This document shows positions 21,887-30,288 of a DNA stretch of 64,000 bases, in pieces. Position 1 is the stretch's first letter, and each line of letters begins with the position of its first letter. Made by a program: the position numbers and the translations under genes. Below the pieces are notes generated by a model that was not told the DNA's origin, ran no database searches, and saw only the letters and a list, made by a program, of their open reading frames with translations. The DNA comes from Rhizobium chutanense (GTDB taxonomy: Bacteria; Pseudomonadota; Alphaproteobacteria; Rhizobiales; Rhizobiaceae), in assembly GCF_002531935.1 (NCBI RefSeq), contig NZ_NWSV01000012.1, forward strand, positions 1 to 64,000, in the 5' to 3' direction.

Positions 21887-24453
21887 GCGGCGCGCGCGAA
21901 CCTGTCGATCTCACCAATTGCGACCGTGAACCGATTCATCAGCTCGGCGCCGTCCAGCCTTTCGGCTTCCTGCTGGCGATATCGCTCGACTGGATGATCA
22001 CGCGGGCCTCCGCCAATCTGACCGAATTTCTCGGCGTGCCCCAGGCCGATGCGCTCGGCCGTCCGATTTCCTCGCTGATCACGCCGGAGGCGCTCCACAC
22101 GATCCGCAACAAGCTGACCACGCTGCGCGGTCCCGATGTTGTCGAGCGCATTTTCGACATTGCCCTGCTGCCCGATCAGTCGCGCTTCGACCTTGCCGTG
22201 CACGTCATCGAAAATCAGGTCATCCTCGAAGGCGAACGCTGCCAGGAAGAAAAGCGCAACGCCCCCTCGCTTTCCATGCGCAGCATGATGTCCCGCCTCG
22301 ACCAGACGGAAACGCAGGAAGCATTCTTCCGCGAAGGCGCAAGGCAGGCACGCGCGCTCACCGGCTTCGACCGGGTGATGGTCTATCGTTTCGATGAAGG
22401 CGGTTCCGGCGAGGTCGTGGCGGAAGCCGCCCGCAGCGGTATCGGCTCGTTCCTCGGGCTGCATTATCCGGCGTCCGACATTCCGGTGCAGGCGCGCGCA
22501 CTTTATCTGCGCAACCTGTTTCGCATCATTGCCGATATCGACGCCATTCCCGTGCCGATCCTGCCCGCACTCGACGAGAACGGTCAGCCGCTCGATCTCT
22601 CCATGTCGGTTTTGCGTTCGGTCTCGCCGATCCACATCGAATATCTGAAAAACATGGGCGTCGGCGCGTCGCTTTCCATATCGATCGTCGTCGACGGCAA
22701 GCTCTGGGGCCTGTTTGCCTGCCATCACTACGGCCCGCGCCTGCCTTCGGCCCAAAACCGCTCCACCGCCGAACTTTTCGGCCAGATGTTTGCCTCGCGC
22801 CTCGAAAGCCGCGAACGGCGGCTGGCGCTCGACTACGAAACCAAGGCCCGCCGCATCGCCGACCGGCTTCTCACCTCCGTGGTAGACAATGCCAGCCTGC
22901 TCGACGATCCGGCCTGGCTGATCGAGGCGCTCGCCGACGCTATCCCTGCCGACGGCATCGGCGTCTGGATCAACGGCCGGCTGGCTCTTGCCGGCATCGT
23001 GCCGGATGAGAGAGCTTTCACAGCTCTCATCCGCCATCTCAACCGCAACGCCGCCGGCCGCATCTATGCCGTCGACAGGCTCACGGAAACATATCCGGAT
23101 CTTGCCGTCGACGATGCCGTCGCAGGCATGCTCGCCATCCCGATCTCACGTTCGCCGCGCGATTATGTCGTGCTTTTCCGCCAGGAGCAGGTGCGCACCG
23201 TCCGCTGGGCCGGCGACCCGCACAAGCCGGTGGACTATGGACCCAACGGCCCGCGGCTGACGCCGCGCAAGAGTTTCGAGGCCTGGTCGGAACTGGTACG
23301 CGGTCGCTCGCTGCCTTTCACCGAGGCCGAACGCCGCGTCGCCGAAACGATCCGGGTCACGTTGATCGAGGTGGTGTTGCGGCTCACCGACGAGGCCAGC
23401 ATGGCGCGCCAGACTGCAAACGAGCGTCAGGAATTGCTGATCGCCGAGCTGAACCACCGTGTGCGCAATATATTGAGCCTCATCACCGGGATCATCCGGC
23501 AATCGCAGGCGACCGCGGTCAGCATTGGCGACTACATTCGCCAAATCGAAGGCCGTGTCCAGTCGCTCGCCCGCGCACATGACCAGATCACAAGGGATCA
23601 TTGGGCGCCTGCTTCGCTGCGGCAATTGCTGCTGGCCAAGACCGCCGCCTATCTCGGCAAAAATGCGCAGCGCATCCAGATGTATGGTGACGACGTGCTG
23701 TTGGAACCGCAAGCCTTTTCTACCGCCGCCCTTGTGTTCCATGAGCTGATGACCAACAGCGCCAAATATGGCAGCCTTTCCGGTACCGGCAGCGGCACCG
23801 TCGAACTCGGCTGGCATCGCGACGATGAGGGCAATCTGTCGATCGGCTGGCGCGAAAAGAATGGTCCGCCCGTCGTCGAGCCGACACGCCAGGGCTTCGG
23901 TTCGACAATCATCCGCCGCTCCATCCCCTATGATCTCGGCGGCAAGGCGGAGGTCCGCTACGTCAGGGACGGGCTGGAGGCCGATTTCAACATTCCGGCG
24001 CGCTATGTCGTCGGCTCGACGAGCGAACGGTCAGATCCAATTCCGGTCGGAGCGGCTGAGCGCAACACGGCTCCCGACAATCATCAGCCGCTCCTCGGTC
24101 TGAATGCGTTGCTGGTCGAAAACAACCTGATCATCGCCATGGACGGCGAAGAGATCCTCCGCCGACTGGGCGCCGAGGTGGCAACGGCGCCAAGTGTCGC
24201 CGAGGCGATGGAAATCCTCGCCGATCGGTCGTTCGATCTGGCGCTGCTCGATGTCAATCTCGGCGACGAGACCAGCTTCGGCATTGCCGATCGGCTGGCA
24301 GCCGAAGGCGTGCCCTTCGTTTTTGCCACAGGTTATGGGGAAGGCATCGCCCAGGCGAACAGCCATTCTGGCGCACCGGTGTTACAGAAACCCTATACGA
24401 TGGAGGGCGTGACGGACATACTGGGCCGCATGTCGTTCCCTCAAAGGCAATAG
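21883..24453 (+). CDS. bphP: Bacteriophytochrome with HWE-type kinase and C-terminal receiver
   Basis: An 856-residue protein. The order is PAS (about 10-110), GAF (about 140-310), PHY (about 325-500), HWE kinase (about 520-710) and receiver (about 740-850). Cys13 in LTNCDREPIHQLGAVQPFG is at the biliverdin-attachment position of bacteriophytochromes. The GAF contains YPASDIPVQARALYLRN, close to the PASDIP motif. LNHRVRNILSLI is the phosphoacceptor and IGWREKNGP carries the W-x-E motif. The receiver has ALLDVNLGDET with the acceptor Asp. It would sense red/far-red light with biliverdin from the upstream oxygenase. No separate partner regulator is adjacent. Confidence 0.93.
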   Translation: MSGAREPVDLTNCDREPIHQLGAVQPFGFLLAISLDWMITRASANLTEFLGVPQADALGRPISSLITPEALHTIRNKLTTLRGPDVVERIFDIALLPDQSRFDLAVHVIENQVILEGERCQEEKRNAPSLSMRSMMSRLDQTETQEAFFREGARQARALTGFDRVMVYRFDEGGSGEVVAEAARSGIGSFLGLHYPASDIPVQARALYLRNLFRIIADIDAIPVPILPALDENGQPLDLSMSVLRSVSPIHIEYLKNMGVGASLSISIVVDGKLWGLFACHHYGPRLPSAQNRSTAELFGQMFASRLESRERRLALDYETKARRIADRLLTSVVDNASLLDDPAWLIEALADAIPADGIGVWINGRLALAGIVPDERAFTALIRHLNRNAAGRIYAVDRLTETYPDLAVDDAVAGMLAIPISRSPRDYVVLFRQEQVRTVRWAGDPHKPVDYGPNGPRLTPRKSFEAWSELVRGRSLPFTEAERRVAETIRVTLIEVVLRLTDEASMARQTANERQELLIAELNHRVRNILSLITGIIRQSQATAVSIGDYIRQIEGRVQSLARAHDQITRDHWAPASLRQLLLAKTAAYLGKNAQRIQMYGDDVLLEPQAFSTAALVFHELMTNSAKYGSLSGTGSGTVELGWHRDDEGNLSIGWREKNGPPVVEPTRQGFGSTIIRRSIPYDLGGKAEVRYVRDGLEADFNIPARYVVGSTSERSDPIPVGAAERNTAPDNHQPLLGLNALLVENNLIIAMDGEEILRRLGAEVATAPSVAEAMEILADRSFDLALLDVNLGDETSFGIADRLAAEGVPFVFATGYGEGIAQANSHSGAPVLQKPYTMEGVTDILGRMSFPQRQ

Positions 24454-24456
24454 ACC

Positions 24457-25107
24457 TCAGGTCTCGGATCGATCCGGCCGCAGCCCGCCGATGAAGAGCT
24501 GTTCCAGAAATCGAGCCGCATCCTCGAAGCGGCCTTCGCCGGCATGCTCCTGTCCGAGCACGGCGCGCACCTGGACGTCGAAATCCGCGTAATGCTGCGT
24601 CGTCGACCAGATGGAAAAGATCAAGTGGTAGGGGTCGCATTTGACGATCTTGCCGGATTTCGCCCAGGCGCGGATCACCTCCGCCTTCTCGTCGACCAGT
24701 TCCTTCAGCGGCCCCTTCAGCTCGTCCTCGATATGCGGCGCCCCCTGCAGGACCTCATTCGCGAAGAGCCGGCTCTCACGCGGAAAATCGCGCGCCATCT
24801 CCAGCTTGCGTCTGATGTAGCTGCGGATTTCCTCTTCCGGATTGCCCTCGGCATCGAAGGCGCGCAGCGGCTCCAGCCAAGTGTAGAGCACCCGGTCGAT
24901 CAGCGCCCGGTGCATGGCTTCCTTCGTGCGGAAATAATAGAGCAGATTGGGTTTCGACATGCCGGCGACCTCGGCGATCTGGTCGATGGTCGAGCCGCGG
25001 AAGCCGCTTGCCGAAAACACGTCGAGCGCCGCCTCCAGGATCTGCTCTTCCTTCTCCTCCTGGATCCGCGTCCGCCTTAAGGTTTTCGCTGCTCTCGGTA
25101 TGGTCAC
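24457..25107 (-). CDS. rutR: TetR-family regulator of pyrimidine catabolism (RutR-like)
   Basis: I place the start at the GTG complementary to 25105-25107 (AAGGGG upstream); the frame is open to a TTG at 25134. The N-terminal domain has QILEAALDVFSASGFRGSTIDQIAEVAGMSKPNLLYYFRTKEAMH in parts, a strong TetR HTH. The C-terminal part includes FANEVLQGAPHI and KCDPYHLIFSIWSTTQHYADF, which match RutR, the uracil/thymine-responsive repressor. It is divergent from amaB-hydA, and a RutR-like box lies in the shared intergenic region. It ends 4 bp from bphP. Confidence 0.85.
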   Translation of the reverse strand: MTIPRAAKTLRRTRIQEEKEEQILEAALDVFSASGFRGSTIDQIAEVAGMSKPNLLYYFRTKEAMHRALIDRVLYTWLEPLRAFDAEGNPEEEIRSYIRRKLEMARDFPRESRLFANEVLQGAPHIEDELKGPLKELVDEKAEVIRAWAKSGKIVKCDPYHLIFSIWSTTQHYADFDVQVRAVLGQEHAGEGRFEDAARFLEQLFIGGLRPDRSET

Positions 25108-25252
25108 AGGCTGTCGTTTCCCCTTGAAATTCAACTTCTTCGCTCAAGTTTTAGCAGGGAACGATCCCCGCCGTTTTCTTGAGCAACTGCCCGCATTTTT
25201 ATCGGCAATTTTCGTGATTTTCGTCTTGAGCCCGGCGGTGGAAGTTGTAATG

Positions 25253-25268
25253 TTTACCAATCGGTCAA
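25253..25268. promoter_or_regulatory. RutR-type operator between rutR and amaB
   Basis: TTTACCAATCGGTCAA matches the E. coli RutR box TTGACCA-N2-TGGTCAA at 12 of 14 fixed positions. It lies 140 bp before amaB and 145 bp before rutR in a 300-bp AT-rich intergenic region in which no gene is seen. Confidence 0.6.
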
Positions 25269-25407
25269 ATATCCGCCAGATGAAAAACAAAGGCAACTGG
25301 CGATTTTCCGGCGCTCGACAAAACCAAGAAGAGGCGCGGGAATGGACCACGGGAACAGGCAGGCATGCCCCTTGCATGACTGCCGCAAACAGGTGAGGGC
25401 TTGAAGA

Positions 25408-26661
25408 ATGGTGGCAGCACCAGGCGAGAACATGCGCGTCAATGGCGACCGTCTCTGGGACAGTCTCATGGACATGGCGAAGATCGGACCCGGCATTGCA
25501 GGCGGTAACAATCGCCAGACGCTGACGGATTCGGATGCCGAAGGCCGCAGCCTTTTCAAGACATGGTGCGACGAAGCGGGCCTGACGATGGGCGTCGACC
25601 AAATGGGCACGATGTTCGCCACCCGCCCAGGCACCGATCCCGATGCCTTGCCCGTCTATGTCGGCTCGCACCTCGACACCCAGCCGACCGGCGGCAAATA
25701 TGACGGCGTGCTCGGCGTGCTCTCAGCGCTCGAAGTCGTGCGCACGATGAACGACCTCGGCATCAGGACGAAGCATCCGATCGTCGTCACCAACTGGACG
25801 AATGAGGAAGGCGCGCGTTTTGCTCCGGCCATGCTGGCTTCGGGCGTCTTCGCCGGCGTGCACAGCCTGGACTTTGCCTATAACCGTCGGGATCCAGAGG
25901 GCAATCTCTTCGGCGACGAGCTGAAGCGCATCGGCTGGGTCGGCGACGAAGAGGTCGGCGCCCGCAAGATGCATGCCTATTTCGAATATCATATCGAGCA
26001 AGGCCCGATCCTCGAGGCCGAAGACAAGCAGATCGGCGTCGTCACCCACTGTCAGGGTCTGTGGTGGCTGGAATTCACGCTGACCGGCAAGGAAGCCCAT
26101 ACCGGCTCGACGCCGATGAACATGCGCGTCAATGCCGGGCTTGCCATGTCGCGCATCCTGGAAATGGTTCAGGGTGTGGCGATGGGCGAGCAGCCGGGCG
26201 CCGTCGGCGGCGTCGGCCAGGTCTTCTTCTCGCCGAACTCCCGCAACGTCCTGCCGGGCAAGGTGGTCTTCACCGTCGACATCCGCTCGCCCGATAAGGC
26301 CAAGCTCGACCGCATGCGGGCGAAGATCGAGGCCGAGGCTCCTGGCATCTGCGACGCGCTGGGCGTCGGCTGTTCCATCGAGGCGATCGGTCATTTCGCG
26401 CCCGTCACCTTCGACGAAAAGCTCGTCACCTCGGTTCGCTCAGCCGCCGAACGGCTCGGCTACAGCCACATGAACCTCATCTCCGGTGCCGGCCACGACG
26501 CCTGCTGGGCCGCCAAGGTGGCGCCTGCAACGATGGTCATGTGCCCCTGTGTCGGCGGGCTTAGCCACAATGAGGCGGAAGAGATCTCCAAAGAATGGGC
26601 GACGGCTGGCGCCGATGTGCTGTTTCACGCGGTGGTGGAGACAGCGGAGATTGTGGTGTGA
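25408..26661 (+). CDS. amaB: Zn-dependent beta-ureidopropionase / N-carbamoyl amino acid hydrolase
   Basis: A 417-residue M20-family amidase (AmaB/HyuC/PydC type). Metal-site motifs are seen: GSHLDTQPTGGKYDG, NWTNEEGARFAPAMLASGVF, HIEQGPILE and GAGHDACW. TGKEAHTGSTPMNMR is in the lid/dimerisation domain. Beside hydA and a RutR-like regulator it is most likely the last enzyme of reductive pyrimidine breakdown, hydrolysing N-carbamoyl-beta-alanine. A GAGGG element lies about 9 bp upstream of the start. The TGA overlaps the ATG of the next frame (TGATG). Confidence 0.9.
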   Translation: MVAAPGENMRVNGDRLWDSLMDMAKIGPGIAGGNNRQTLTDSDAEGRSLFKTWCDEAGLTMGVDQMGTMFATRPGTDPDALPVYVGSHLDTQPTGGKYDGVLGVLSALEVVRTMNDLGIRTKHPIVVTNWTNEEGARFAPAMLASGVFAGVHSLDFAYNRRDPEGNLFGDELKRIGWVGDEEVGARKMHAYFEYHIEQGPILEAEDKQIGVVTHCQGLWWLEFTLTGKEAHTGSTPMNMRVNAGLAMSRILEMVQGVAMGEQPGAVGGVGQVFFSPNSRNVLPGKVVFTVDIRSPDKAKLDRMRAKIEAEAPGICDALGVGCSIEAIGHFAPVTFDEKLVTSVRSAAERLGYSHMNLISGAGHDACWAAKVAPATMVMCPCVGGLSHNEAEEISKEWATAGADVLFHAVVETAEIVV

Positions 26662-27251
26662 TGGCTTACGTCGCACCCGGAGCCCCCTCATCCGACCCTT
26701 CGGGCCACCTTCTCCCCGCTGGGGAGAAGGGAACGGCGGACGTCGCGGCTTCCCCCTTCTCCCCTCGGGGAGAAGGTGCCCGAAGGGCGGATGAGGGGGC
26801 TCCGGGTGCGACGAAAATTATCAAACAGGATATCCGGAAACATCGCACCGACAAAACCGACCAGGCCAGGGCTCTTCGCCGCAATGAAACCGAAGAGGAA
26901 TACCACCTCTGGAGCGACCTGCGCGCCCGCCGCTTGAACGGCTATAAGTTTGCAAGGCAAATTCCTCTTGGACCGTTCATTGTCGATTTCCTGTGTCGCG
27001 AAAAACGACTGATCGTAGAAGTCGACGGCTTCCAGCATGCCGAAAACCTCACCGATCAACGACGAACTGAATGGCTCAATGCAAATGGCTATTCGGTCCT
27101 GCGCTTCTGGAATCAGGAAGTCTCACGCGAAAGACGCTCGGTACTCGAAACAATCCTGGCAGCATTGGAAGGCCGGCTTGAGGCCAGCAAGGAAACGCTC
27201 AGCTTCTATTCACCAGGCGAATCCAAAGAAATGAAGAGGGAACGATCATGA
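26661..27251 (+). CDS. DUF559 (endonuclease-like) protein with a repeat-derived N-terminus
   Basis: From ATG 26661 the frame codes 196 residues. The last 120 are a DUF559 domain: LRRNETEEEYHLWSDLRARRL, GYKFARQIPLGPFIVDFLC, LIVEVDGFQH and RRTEWLNANGYSVLRFWNQEV, a PD-(D/E)xK/Vsr-like fold with F-x-V/I-D and E-V-D-G residues. The first 50 residues are translated from the 26671-26812 palindromic repeat, and no good start exists after it. The TGA overlaps the hydA ATG (ATGA). Its function in a pyrimidine operon is unknown; it may be a passenger gene. Confidence 0.75.
   Translation: MAYVAPGAPSSDPSGHLLPAGEKGTADVAASPFSPRGEGARRADEGAPGATKIIKQDIRKHRTDKTDQARALRRNETEEEYHLWSDLRARRLNGYKFARQIPLGPFIVDFLCREKRLIVEVDGFQHAENLTDQRRTEWLNANGYSVLRFWNQEVSRERRSVLETILAALEGRLEASKETLSFYSPGESKEMKRERS
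26671..26812. repeat. 142-bp inverted-repeat element between amaB and hydA
   Basis: The left arm starts TCGCACCCGGAGCCCCCTCA and the right arm ends with its reverse complement; most of 26671-26731 pairs with 26755-26812. Each arm contains an internal hairpin (CTTCTCCCC...GGGGAGAAG). It is a different family from the 2513 and 30075 elements. It is translated as the N-terminus of the DUF559 frame. Confidence 0.85.
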
Positions 27252-28702
27252 CCACAGTCATCAAGAACGGCACCATCGTCACGGCCGACCTCACCTACAA
27301 GGCTGATGTCAAGATCGACGGCGGCAAGATCGTCGAGATCGGCCCGAACCTCACGGGCGACGAGACGCTCGATGCGACCGGCTGTTACGTCATGCCGGGT
27401 GGTATCGATCCTCACACCCATCTCGAAATGCCCTTCATGGGCACCTATTCCTCCGACGATTTCGAGAGCGGCACGCGCGCGGCCCTTTCCGGCGGCACGA
27501 CCATGGTTGTCGATTTCGCCCTTCCCGCCCCTGGCCAGTCGCTGCTCGAGGCGCTGACCATGTGGGATAACAAATCGACCCGCGCCAATTGCGACTATTC
27601 CTTCCACATGGCGGTCACCTGGTGGAGTGAACAGGTCTTCAAGGAGATGGAGACCATCGTCCGCGAGAAGGGCATCAACACCTTCAAGCATTTCATGGCC
27701 TATAAGGGCGCGCTGATGGTCGATGACGACGAGATGTTCGCCTCCTTCCAGCGCTGCGCCGAGCTCGGCGCGCTGCCGCTGGTGCATGCCGAAAACGGCG
27801 ACGTCGTCGCCTCGATGTCGGCAAAGCTGCTGGCCGAGGGCAATAACGGTCCTGAGGCACACGCCTATTCCCGGCCCGCCGAAGTTGAGGGCGAAGCCAC
27901 CAACCGCGCCATCATGATTGCCGATATGGCGGGCTGCCCGGTTTATATCGTCCACACCTCCTGCGAACAGGCGCACGAGGCGATCCGCCGCGCCCGCGCC
28001 AAGGGCATGCGCGTCTACGGCGAACCGCTGATCCAGCACCTGACGCTCGACGAAAGCGAATATTCCAATCCCGATTGGGACCACGCCGCTCGCCGCGTGA
28101 TGTCGCCTCCCTTCCGCAGCAAGCAGCATCAGGATAGCCTCTGGGCGGGCCTCGCCTCCGGTTCGCTGCAGGTGGTCGCGACCGACCATTGCGCCTTCAC
28201 CACGGCACAGAAGCGCTTCGGCGTCGGCGACTTCACCAAGATCCCGAACGGTACCGGCGGCCTCGAAGACCGCATGCCGATGCTCTGGACCCATGGCGTC
28301 AACACCGGCCGGCTGACGATGAACGAATTCGTCGCCGTCACCTCGACCAATATCGCCAAGATCCTCAACATCTATCCGAAGAAGGGCGCGATCCTGGTCG
28401 GCGCCGATGCCGATATCGTCGTCTGGGATCCGAAGCGTTCCAAGACCATCTCGTCCAAGGCGCAGCAGTCGGCGATCGACTACAACGTCTTCGAAGGCAA
28501 GGAAGTGACCGGCCTGCCGCGCTACACGCTGACGCGTGGCGTCGTCGCGATCGAGGAAAGCACGGTCAAGACCCGCGAGGGCCATGGTGAATTCGTCAGG
28601 CGCGAACCGGTGACGGCCGTCAGCAAGGCACTCTCCACCTGGAAAGAAATCACTGCCCCGCGCAAGGTGACGCGCAGCGGCATTCCGGCGACCGGCGTCT
28701 GA
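27248..28702 (+). CDS. hydA: Dihydropyrimidinase
   Basis: A 484-residue amidohydrolase. Zn ligands are in GGIDPHTHLEMPFMG; the carboxylated Lys is in FKHFMAYKGALMVDD; further ligands are in LVHAENGD, IVHTSCEQAHEAI and VATDHCAFT. It opens dihydrouracil or dihydrothymine to the N-carbamoyl-beta-amino acid. Its start overlaps the DUF559 stop, so it is translated in one operon with amaB. Length and motifs are complete. The convergent cupin gene ends 58 bp downstream. Confidence 0.95.
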   Translation: MTTVIKNGTIVTADLTYKADVKIDGGKIVEIGPNLTGDETLDATGCYVMPGGIDPHTHLEMPFMGTYSSDDFESGTRAALSGGTTMVVDFALPAPGQSLLEALTMWDNKSTRANCDYSFHMAVTWWSEQVFKEMETIVREKGINTFKHFMAYKGALMVDDDEMFASFQRCAELGALPLVHAENGDVVASMSAKLLAEGNNGPEAHAYSRPAEVEGEATNRAIMIADMAGCPVYIVHTSCEQAHEAIRRARAKGMRVYGEPLIQHLTLDESEYSNPDWDHAARRVMSPPFRSKQHQDSLWAGLASGSLQVVATDHCAFTTAQKRFGVGDFTKIPNGTGGLEDRMPMLWTHGVNTGRLTMNEFVAVTSTNIAKILNIYPKKGAILVGADADIVVWDPKRSKTISSKAQQSAIDYNVFEGKEVTGLPRYTLTRGVVAIEESTVKTREGHGEFVRREPVTAVSKALSTWKEITAPRKVTRSGIPATGV

Positions 28703-28760
28703 CGATGCTCCATGACAACACGGCCATCAACCGGGGACCACTGCCTTGATGCCAACGACC

Positions 28761-29174
28761 TCACGCCGGCACCAAAGCGTCCAACTCCGGCAAAAGCACG
28801 ACGCTTTCCTGCTCGTTCGGATCGGTGCGCGCGATGATCGCCGTGCACGGCGTGCTGCTGAGGTTTGCCGGCAGGTGCGGCACACCGGCCGGAATATAGA
28901 AAAGCTCGCCGGCATGGACGACGACGTGCTGCTCCAGCCGGTCTCCATACCAGGTATGCGCCTCGCCGGAGAGCATGTAGATTGCCGTCTCATGCGCCTC
29001 GTGCAGATGCGCCTTGGCGCGCACGCCGGGCGGGATCGTCAAAAGATGCATGCAGATGCCCTTGGCGCCGACCGACTCGGCCGCGATCCCTTCGAAATAG
29101 CTAAGCCCCTGCTTGCCGTCATAGGCATGGTTGGGGCGAACGATGTGGCAGGTGGGCTTTGATGTCGCGTCCAT
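28761..29174 (-). CDS. Cupin-domain protein
   Basis: The ATG complementary to 29172-29174 has GGAGGAAGAG directly upstream and gives 137 residues. A single cupin_2 barrel is visible: HLLTIPPGVRAKAHLHEAHETAIYMLSGE (motif 1 with His, His and Glu) and HAGELFYIPAGVPHLPANL (motif 2). The active site can hold a metal. It lies between hydA and the ABC importer and is divergent from the latter. The substrate cannot be predicted; a role with ureido or pyrimidine intermediates is only a contextual guess. Confidence 0.8.
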   Translation of the reverse strand: MDATSKPTCHIVRPNHAYDGKQGLSYFEGIAAESVGAKGICMHLLTIPPGVRAKAHLHEAHETAIYMLSGEAHTWYGDRLEQHVVVHAGELFYIPAGVPHLPANLSSTPCTAIIARTDPNEQESVVLLPELDALVPA

Positions 29175-29268
29175 TCTCTTCCTCCATGAAATGTGCCGCC
29201 GGCAGGGCCTGCGGCGATGGTAACATGCAAACCGCCTCCCCGCGGCGAAAACAAGAACGGTCGCATTG

Positions 29269-30054
29269 ATGCAAGCACCCTCCGTCGTATCCGCCAAGGA
29301 TCTCTGTCTCACCTACCAGGCGAATGACGCCCCGGTGCGAGCACTGAGCGATGTCAATCTCGATGTCCGCAAGGGCGATTTCGTCTCTTTCATCGGCCCG
29401 TCCGGCTGCGGCAAGACGACCTTCCTGCGCGTCATCGCCGATCTCGAAAAGAGCACCTCAGGCGAGATTCTGATCAATGGCATGACACCGGAGGAGGCCC
29501 GCAAGGCCCGCGCCTACGGCTATGTCTTCCAGGCCCCGGCGCTCTATCCCTGGCGCACCATCGAAAACAATATCGCCCTGCCGCTGGAGATCATGGGTTA
29601 TGGCGGCGCCGACCGGACGAGGCGCATCGCCGAAGCCCTCGATCTCGTCAGCCTTTCCGGCTTCGAAAAAAAATTCCCCTGGCAGCTCTCCGGCGGCATG
29701 CAGCAGCGTGCCTCCATCGCCCGCGCACTCGCCTTCGATGCCGACCTGCTGTTGATGGACGAACCCTTCGGCGCGCTGGACGAAATCGTCCGCGACCACC
29801 TGAACGAAGAACTGCTGAAACTCTGGGCCCGCACCAACAAGACGATCTGCTTCGTCACTCATTCCATCCCCGAGGCGGTCTACCTCTCGACCAAGATCGT
29901 GGTGATGTCGCCGCGCCCGGGCCGCGTCACGGATGTGATCGACTCGCCCCTGCCGGCCGAACGCCCCCTCGACATCCGCGACACCCCGGAATTCCTGGAA
30001 ATCGCTCATCGCGTGCGCGAGGGGCTGAGGACGGGGCATAGCCATGAGGTTTAG
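29269..30054 (+). CDS. NitT/TauT-family ABC transporter ATP-binding protein
   Basis: ATG 29269 gives 261 residues (a TTG one codon earlier is possible). Walker A is GPSGCGKTT, the signature LSGGMQQRASIARAL, Walker B LLLMDEPFGALDE, and the switch is VTHSIPEAVYLS. The sequence is of the SsuB/TauB/ThiZ type. It is the first gene of a four-gene importer (ATPase, two permeases, NMT1-type binding protein). Location between hydA and rutR-controlled genes suggests import of a pyrimidine or its precursor; this is inference. Confidence 0.9.
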   Translation: MQAPSVVSAKDLCLTYQANDAPVRALSDVNLDVRKGDFVSFIGPSGCGKTTFLRVIADLEKSTSGEILINGMTPEEARKARAYGYVFQAPALYPWRTIENNIALPLEIMGYGGADRTRRIAEALDLVSLSGFEKKFPWQLSGGMQQRASIARALAFDADLLLMDEPFGALDEIVRDHLNEELLKLWARTNKTICFVTHSIPEAVYLSTKIVVMSPRPGRVTDVIDSPLPAERPLDIRDTPEFLEIAHRVREGLRTGHSHEV

Positions 30055-30074
30055 GCCATTGCGTTCCGGGACCG

Positions 30075-30249
30075 CCCCCCTCTGCCCTGCCGGGCATCTC
30101 CCCCACAAGGGGGGAGATCAGCAGGAGGCGAAGACTCCTGCAAACCAGAACGCGAGAGCAGTTCTCTATAGAATCAAATGGGAACGAGGTGCTCTCCGCC
30201 AGCCGATCTCCCCCCTTGTGGGGGAGATGCCCGGCAGGGCAGAGGGGGG
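30075..30249. repeat. Perfect 45-bp inverted repeat, 85 bp apart, inside the ABC operon
   Basis: The left arm 30075-30119 and right arm 30205-30249 are exact reverse complements. Each arm also has an internal hairpin (ATCTCCCCC...GGGGGAGAT). The arms begin and end with C6/G6 tracts. This is a rhizobial RIME-like element. It separates the ATPase gene from its permease gene, so a very stable RNA stem would form in the operon mRNA. Confidence 0.9.
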
Positions 30250-30288
30250 TGGCTGCGCATTCAACGCCACCATATGGGGGCAGTCGCT

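Noticed and set aside
29175..29268. TPP riboswitch before the NMT1-type importer
   Set aside because: The 94-bp leader lacks the conserved thi-box CUGAGA/ACCUGA elements.
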